Shown: piece by piece, positions 61,761 through 64,000 of the stretch
Numbering within the stretch: the first letter of the stretch is position 1
Layout: each line of letters begins with the position of its first letter
The notes under the pieces: generated by a model
What the model was told of the DNA's origin: nothing
The model's database searches: none
The model's input: only the letters and a program-made list of their open reading frames with translations
Position numbers and translations under genes: made by a program
From: Pirellulaceae bacterium
GTDB lineage: Bacteria > Planctomycetota > Planctomycetia > Pirellulales > Pirellulaceae
Assembly (NCBI GenBank): GCA_023382975.1
Contig: JAHDXO010000001.1
Coordinates: 248,001 to 312,000, forward strand
Length of the DNA: 64,000 bases
Direction: 5' to 3'

Positions 61761-62404
61761 CAATACTCCCCTTCCTCGACTGTCATCAATTGAACCTGCT
61801 CCATTCCGACCTCGGTTCCCGCGTCCAGGGCGGCGACGACCTTCTCGTGAAGCGCCTCGCCGCTGGCCTTGACCAACAGCTTCGTCGGGATCACGCCCCC
61901 AGGAGCCGCATCTCGGGCAAACCGCAGCTTGCGCAGCAATTCCTGCTCGCTGGGCGCCTCGGCGTCGTCCGGATCGATCCCGTCGGCAAGCACTTGGTAC
62001 GTATTGAATTCGTCCACCAGGACGACGATGTATTCCGGATCGGTCTCCGGATCCTTCTGCTGCACCTGGGTGCTCGGCTGATCCTGCTCCGGCTTGGGAA
62101 TCTCGATCGATTTCTGCATCGCAAAAGCGGCCGTGACCATGAAGAAGATCAACAACTGGAACGTGACGTCCACCATCGGCGTCATGTCCATCTCCGCTTC
62201 CTCGACCTCCCGTTTTTCGCCCAGATCCAATTTGACGGACGCTTTCGCATCGTCCGCGGGAGTCGGCGGTTGGGACGATTGCCCGGCCGGCGCGGACACG
62301 GTGACGGCTTGGCCGCAGGCGGGACATGTGACTTGGGTGCCGATCAGGTGTTCGCCCGCGGCATAGGAAGTCTGACAAATTGGGCACTGTGCGAGAAATG
62401 ACAC
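61760..62404 (-). CDS. exbD: ExbD/TolR-family protein with N-terminal zinc ribbon
   Basis: 214 residues. The cytosolic N-terminus carries CPIC (residues 8-11) and CPAC (27-30), a zinc ribbon of planctomycete type, followed by a Gln/Pro/Asp linker. Then comes the ExbD core: MDMTPMVDVTFQLLIFFMVT, with the proton-path Asp in MVDVTFQLLIFF, and a periplasmic domain with KLLVKASGEALHEKVVAALD. ExbD/TolR normally starts right at the helix, so the zinc ribbon is an addition on the cytoplasmic side, where it might sense or bind a partner. The ATG at 62404 is 1 nt from the upstream ExbD stop; its own TGA overlaps the next ATG. Confidence 0.9.
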   Translation of the reverse strand: MSFLAQCPICQTSYAAGEHLIGTQVTCPACGQAVTVSAPAGQSSQPPTPADDAKASVKLDLGEKREVEEAEMDMTPMVDVTFQLLIFFMVTAAFAMQKSIEIPKPEQDQPSTQVQQKDPETDPEYIVVLVDEFNTYQVLADGIDPDDAEAPSEQELLRKLRFARDAAPGGVIPTKLLVKASGEALHEKVVAALDAGTEVGMEQVQLMTVEEGEY

Positions 62405-62405
62405 G

Positions 62406-62900
62406 TTATTGCTGGACCTCCAGTACGGCGACGTACAGTTGCAGCACGCCCTCGGGCCGCGTCGCCGCTTTGGTGATTCGCGCCACCTCGCGGTGTTTGA
62501 TCCCTCGCTCCGCTTTGATCAGCACGTTTTCTTTGCGTTCCGCGCCGGTACTTGCCAATTCGTTCTCGACATAGGCCGCGATCTCGTTCTCCTCGGCTTC
62601 GATATCGCTGCCGTCGATCATCGCGTCGGGCACCGCGCCATTTCCCTTGTAGACAACCGCCTTGCCCTCGTCACTGGCGACCAAGGTGATGATCACCGCA
62701 CTCTTCTCGACCACCGGCAGCCCGTACCGCGCTGGCGGCAGACTGATCGCCGCCGACGGATCCATCTTCGACGCCACCAAGAAGAAGATCAGCAGCAGGA
62801 ACGTCATGTCGATCATCGGAGTGATATCCATCTCCGAATCGTCGTACGTCTTCGACCGCAACAGCGGCTGCATTTCTTCGTCTTCGAGCATTTCGTTCAT
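62406..62900 (-). CDS. exbD: ExbD/TolR-family protein
   Basis: 164 residues. The conserved core is DSEMDITPMIDMTFLLLIFF with the membrane Asp, then LVASKMDPSAAISLPPARYG, and a periplasmic domain with NVLIKAERGIKHREVARITK. ExbD with ExbB uses the proton motive force to drive an outer-membrane or envelope partner. It is the first of two ExbD genes in the operon and lies 83 nt downstream of the exbB gene. Two different ExbD copies beside one ExbB are common in planctomycetes and Bacteroidota. Confidence 0.92.
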   Translation of the reverse strand: MNEMLEDEEMQPLLRSKTYDDSEMDITPMIDMTFLLLIFFLVASKMDPSAAISLPPARYGLPVVEKSAVIITLVASDEGKAVVYKGNGAVPDAMIDGSDIEAEENEIAAYVENELASTGAERKENVLIKAERGIKHREVARITKAATRPEGVLQLYVAVLEVQQ

Positions 62901-62983
62901 GCGCCGCTCCTGTCGTCGGGCGGCAATGTCCAGTCGGCCACCTCAACGATTCACCACAAAAAATCGATCCCCCGCCCTCTGGC

Positions 62984-63637
62984 TCAGAGCATGCGTCCGC
63001 CGCGGGCGTTCAAGCCGGCCCGCAGGCTCTCCAACACGTGAGTCAATCCGGAAATCGCCAAGTCTTCCATTTTTCGGATACGCACGTTGATGCTGGCCAT
63101 GCTGATCACCAACGGAATCGCGATGGCCAAGCCGCCGGCCGTGGTGATCAATGCCAGACTGATGTCGCTGGCCAACTGATCGGGCTTGATATTCTCCGCC
63201 GTGGCCAGCTTGCCAAAGGCCCCCATCATTCCCAACACGGTACCGAGCAATCCGACCATCGGAGCGCTCTTGATCATCGTGTTTACCCAACTGACGCGGT
63301 ACTCCAGATCCGCCATGACGTCGCGCTGAAACCGGTCGATGATCATCTGCCGCACCTTGCTGAACCCAGCCGCTCGGCTCTCGATGGCCAGCAGCGCCAG
63401 TTGCGGCACGGCCCGGGGGTCGCCTTCGCAGATCGCCCCGGCCTGTTCAAAATCGCCCCTCTCAAGCGGCTGTTCCAGCATCGCGAGGAATTCCCGCTGG
63501 GCCTCCTCGTTGCGGAATCGCTTTTGCGCCACTCGCGTCCAGACCATGACGACGCAAAACACCCCCCACAAGGCGATCATGATCAGCGCGACATACGTCA
63601 AGTTGCCGACGATGGCGGTTAAACCTTGAATGTCCAT
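62984..63637 (-). CDS. exbB: ExbB/TolQ/MotA-family proton channel
   Basis: 217 residues with three membrane helices. MDIQGLTAIVGNLTYVALIM and IMIALWGVFCVVMVWTRVAQ form the first helix. SAPMVGLLGTVLGMMGAFGK is the family signature (GLLGTVxGMxxAF), and TTAGGLAIAIPLVISMASIN the third helix, as in all ExbB/TolQ proteins. A central cytosolic part has RQMIIDRFQRDVMADLEYRV. It forms the channel with ExbD. Upstream on the minus strand TACAAT (63691-63696) with a T-rich block 16 nt before it may be the promoter, but the match is weak. Confidence 0.92.
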   Translation of the reverse strand: MDIQGLTAIVGNLTYVALIMIALWGVFCVVMVWTRVAQKRFRNEEAQREFLAMLEQPLERGDFEQAGAICEGDPRAVPQLALLAIESRAAGFSKVRQMIIDRFQRDVMADLEYRVSWVNTMIKSAPMVGLLGTVLGMMGAFGKLATAENIKPDQLASDISLALITTAGGLAIAIPLVISMASINVRIRKMEDLAISGLTHVLESLRAGLNARGGRML

Positions 63638-63838
63638 CTTGGTCTCTCAGGTCGGAAAGGAAACAAGTTGAGCGTCGATTTCACACCGCTATTGTAATCA
63701 CCCAAGGCTGCGAAAAAATGGGACTGGCTGCCGTTGGAAGCCGCAAAAACACGGTGCATCCGGTTCGCCGCGAGGTGCCCGTCCCAAAATTTCTCACCGG
63801 ATCATCGATTTGCCGGGTGCGGACGCGTCCCCACTTCA
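63638..63838. other. Intergenic region upstream of the exb operon
   Basis: About 200 nt hold the likely promoter of exbB. On the minus strand the -10-like TACAAT is at 63691-63696 and a poly-T block at 63713-63718. No hairpin with a T tail is visible for the gene to the right. Confidence 0.4.
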
Positions 63839-64000
63839 TCACATCCTCGGGGCCGACCGAAAGAACTGGTCGACCACAAAGAACTCGTACCCCGCCCGCG
63901 TCTCGCGGACGCCGAAGATGGTTTTCAGATACTCCTGTGGCTTGCGTCCACGGGCTGCTTGTGTCGACGCTTCGATGGTCATCAACTGGCGCTCCAGTTC
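63839..64000 (-). CDS. 3' end of a gene that enters from the right edge
   Basis: An open minus-strand frame comes in from position 64000 and ends with TGA at 63839-63841, giving 53 codons: ELERQLMTIEASTQAARGRK, then PQEYLKTIFGVRETRAGYEF, then FVVDQFFRSAPRM. The composition is protein-like. I cannot assign a family from this piece. It is probably transcribed in the same direction as the exb operon; about 200 nt separate them. Confidence 0.5.
   Translation of the reverse strand, partial: ELERQLMTIEASTQAARGRKPQEYLKTIFGVRETRAGYEFFVVDQFFRSAPRM

Noticed and set aside
1-64000. CRISPR array, rRNA or tRNA genes, insertion sequences with transposase
   Set aside because: I found no regular spacer-repeat pattern, no rRNA blocks, no tRNA cloverleaf and no transposase motif on reading both strands; small RNA genes without clear structure could be missed.

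Overview
The window looks like a chromosomal segment of a planctomycete, most probably of the Pirellulales type. The evidence is family-based: a giant secreted protein with an LEPR-XLL-like N-terminus, a Tat-exported Gfo/Idh/MocA oxidoreductase, a SUMF1-fold exported protein, a caspase-fold/vWA protein, an ExbD with an N-terminal zinc ribbon, a membrane-anchored PQQ propeller carrying the N-terminal helical domain common in planctomycete kinases, and many small palindromic intergenic repeats. The DNA is GC-rich throughout. I could run no database search, so all family names rest on motifs I read.

Positions 1-25264 (minus strand) are one uninterrupted reading frame of at least 8421 codons that leaves the window on the left without a stop. 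It encodes a modular extracellular protein: basic N-terminus with LEPR-XLL-like motif, metzincin protease, PPC domain, tandem hook-IN-like and EVQ-type repeats, a second metzincin with its own PPC-like domain, two beta-helix regions, a GEVED region, a Big_9-like domain and about 13 cadherin-like repeats. A repeat-rich intergenic region follows (25265-26169).

Positions 26170-35088 hold single genes: a SUMF1-fold protein without the FGE cysteines, a Tat-exported Gfo/Idh/MocA protein, a leucine-rich-repeat lipoprotein, a PLDc_N-type small membrane protein, EttA, a GT4 glycosyltransferase and peptidase T. Palindromic elements lie between several of them.

Positions 35338-42456 are a tightly overlapping nine-gene operon for a Mrp/Mbh-type cation/proton antiporter (E-F-G-MbhD-B-C-D plus two more D-like subunits). 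The third D-like subunit lacks the conserved TM5 glutamate and has a long C-terminal helix and membrane anchor.

Positions 42434-52118 carry a small helical protein, a PolB-like 3'-5' exonuclease, two integral membrane proteins, an exported esterase, a lipoprotein, a heparinase II/III-type protein followed by an M14 carboxypeptidase, and a fatty-acid desaturase.

Positions 52494-64000 are the most system-like part: a STAS-like protein and a 1624-residue membrane-anchored pseudo-caspase/EF-hand/vWA protein on the plus strand converge, with only 5 bp between stops, on a minus-strand operon exbB-exbD-exbD(zinc ribbon)-PQQ propeller. I propose, as inference, that these form an envelope-spanning force-transducing or surveillance complex. 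The right edge holds the last 53 codons of another minus-strand gene.
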